A DNA stretch of 64,000 bases, taken from positions 1-64,000 of the forward strand of contig JAIKXV010000029.1 of NCBI GenBank assembly GCA_024683935.1, in the 5' to 3' direction. Positions within the stretch are counted from its first letter, which is position 1; every line of letters begins with the position of its first letter. Positions 63,365 through 64,000 of this stretch are shown here, piece after piece. The DNA is from Lachnospiraceae bacterium (GTDB taxonomy: Bacteria; Bacillota_A; Clostridia; Lachnospirales; Lachnospiraceae). Made by a program: the position numbers and the translations under genes. The notes under the pieces were generated by a model. That model did not search any database, was not told the DNA's origin, and worked only from the letters and a program-made list of their open reading frames with translations.

Positions 63365-63449
63365 CAAGCATTTTCAAAATCGGAAAGTTCGTGAACGCTT
63401 GCGTTCTAAGAACTTTATGATTTTTGAAAATAGTTTGCTCGTCTTTGCG
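63365..63449. repeat. 85-bp structured repeat, copy A
   Basis: Identical to 63538-63622. Contains nested inverted repeats: ATTTTCAAAATC with GATTTTTGAAAAT, AAAGTTC with GAACTTT, and GAACGC with GCGTTC, forming one long hairpin. Immediately after it, TTTGCTCG pairs with CGAGCAAA, an alternative stem. Confidence 0.97.
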
Positions 63450-63537
63450 AGCAAACGTACATCCGGCGGTTGCGAAGCAAGCGACGAATGGGCTTGCGAT
63501 CTTGACAATAAAATTGTCGCGCATTGCGGATGATAAT
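63450..63537. repeat. structured spacer between the two 85-bp repeats
   Basis: Further inverted repeats: CATCCG/CGGATG enclose GCAAGC/GCTTGC and GACAAT/ATTGTC. No gene is seen; a 60-codon frame across it looks like translated repeat. Confidence 0.7.
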
Positions 63538-63622
63538 CAAGCATTTTCAAAATCGGAAAGTTCGTGAACGCTTGCGTTCTAAGAACTTTATGATTTTTGA
63601 AAATAGTTTGCTCGTCTTTGCG
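63538..63622. repeat. 85-bp structured repeat, copy B
   Basis: Exact second copy, 173 bp downstream of copy A, ending just before the region of tRNA-fMet. It lacks the following CGAGCAAA arm present after copy A. Confidence 0.97.
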
Positions 63623-63663
63623 GATTTAATTTTGAAAGTACATAGCTAACAATTTCTGTGAAA

Positions 63664-63737
63664 TAGCGGGGACAGGATTTGAACCTGTGACCTTCGGGTT
63701 ATGAGCCCGACGAGCTTCCAGACTGCTCCACCCCGCG
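63664..63737 (-). tRNA. initiator tRNA-fMet (anticodon CAT)
   Basis: 74 nt. Three G-C pairs in the anticodon stem (GGG/CCC around CTCATAA) and an unpaired first position (C1-U72) mark it as initiator. CCA not encoded. Confidence 0.95.
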
Positions 63738-63891
63738 TCGTCGCGATTGACTGCGCTTCTGCTCCTCCGCTGTGAACAGCGAACTCGCTCACGCTTCTTC
63801 ATCGCTCCTCTTCCCCACGAAACAGGTTTCGCGGGGCTCCCTGATCAGTTGAATTTAATCAAATCATCAGAGTCTGATCTTTGTTCTCAAC
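63738..63891. other. structured spacer between tRNA-fMet and tRNA-Tyr
   Basis: Two hairpins stand out: CCCCACGAAAC/GTTTCGCGGGG with a 2-nt loop (around 63815-63838) and CGCTGT/ACAGCG around 63770. No ORF is supported. Confidence 0.6.
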
Positions 63892-63973
63892 TGGATGGTG
63901 ATGGATTCGAACCATCGAAGTCGTCGACAACAGATTTACAGTCTGCCCCCTTTGGCCACTCGGGAAACCATCC
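63892..63973 (-). tRNA. tRNA-Tyr (anticodon GTA)
   Basis: 82 nt class II tRNA: acceptor GGATGGT/ACCATCC, discriminator A, long variable arm, anticodon loop CTGTAAA. CCA not encoded. Confidence 0.97.
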
Positions 63974-64000
63974 ATATAAAATATAATGTGCTATGCCCTT

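Noticed and set aside
63351..63533. 60-codon frame across the first 85-bp repeat
   Set aside because: It is built from repeat and hairpin sequence, has no ribosome site and resembles translated repeat rather than protein.

Overview
The window looks like chromosomal DNA of a Lachnospiraceae-type Clostridium (Bacillota). The evidence is protein-level: a split two-subunit transketolase, a SigI/RsgI pair, DUF5711, AlaX with a DHHA1 tail, an ATP-type PckA, a yaaO-yaaR-holB-ricT-rsmI block, and strong AGGAGG ribosome sites. The genus is not resolved. I see no prophage, insertion sequence or CRISPR array. All gene and family names come from reading the sequence; no database search was run.

Layout. 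1-250: promoter and leader of an rRNA operon read leftward out of the window. 291-12.8 kb (minus strand): lactate-utilisation-type LUD protein, esterase, DUF5711, split transketolase, araD, galM, recR, ebfC, dnaX, pfkA, an orphan sulfonate/nitrate-type binding protein, a membrane diguanylate cyclase and tRNA-Ser. 12.9-23.1 kb: solitary adenine methyltransferase, truA, DUF1624 membrane protein, pckA, a small basic protein, a HAD phosphatase, a chemoreceptor, alaX, and a flavoprotein that starts 2 nt after tRNA-Leu. 23.2-34.2 kb is a carbohydrate region: sigI-rsgI-GH13 lipoprotein, two divergent beta-helix/carbohydrate-binding surface proteins, an inositol-monophosphatase-like gene and a neopullulanase-type GH13. 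34.3-41 kb: azlCD, greA, a predicted sRNA, ftsH, hpt, tilS, divIC, rqcP and hup. 41-53 kb is one chain of genes that nearly all overlap or touch. It runs from a nucleotide-sugar epimerase and two glycosyltransferases through an L,D-transpeptidase, a PLP decarboxylase, gmk, yaaR, holB, ricT and trmN6 to an in-frame rsmI-serpin fusion. 53-63 kb: oxidoreductases, a soluble sugar-binding/GGDEF protein, a MATE exporter, a ribokinase-family kinase, a Cache chemoreceptor and a lipoprotein. 63.2-64 kb: tRNA-Phe, fMet and Tyr, separated by highly structured repeats.

How the genes fit together. Central carbon metabolism is well represented: pentose entry and shuffling (araD, galM, split tkt), glycolysis (pfkA) and PEP/oxaloacetate (pckA). 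Extracellular and intracellular alpha-glucan hydrolases are present, and one sits directly behind a SigI/RsgI sensing pair. Two diguanylate cyclases and two chemoreceptors point to a motile, environment-sensing cell.

The most unusual items are: (1) the rsmI-serpin fusion; (2) a promoter-plus-terminator unit with no ORF and C-rich loops between ftsH and greA, a likely sRNA; (3) the tRNA-Leu/flavoprotein junction, together with three other genes whose start codon lies about 7-11 nt from a -10 box and that lack a Shine-Dalgarno site (possible leaderless mRNAs); (4) a 107-bp separation of Shine-Dalgarno and start codon in the transketolase C-subunit gene; (5) the SigI locus with matching promoter-like elements on both strands; (6) an A10 slippery run followed by TAG in dnaX.
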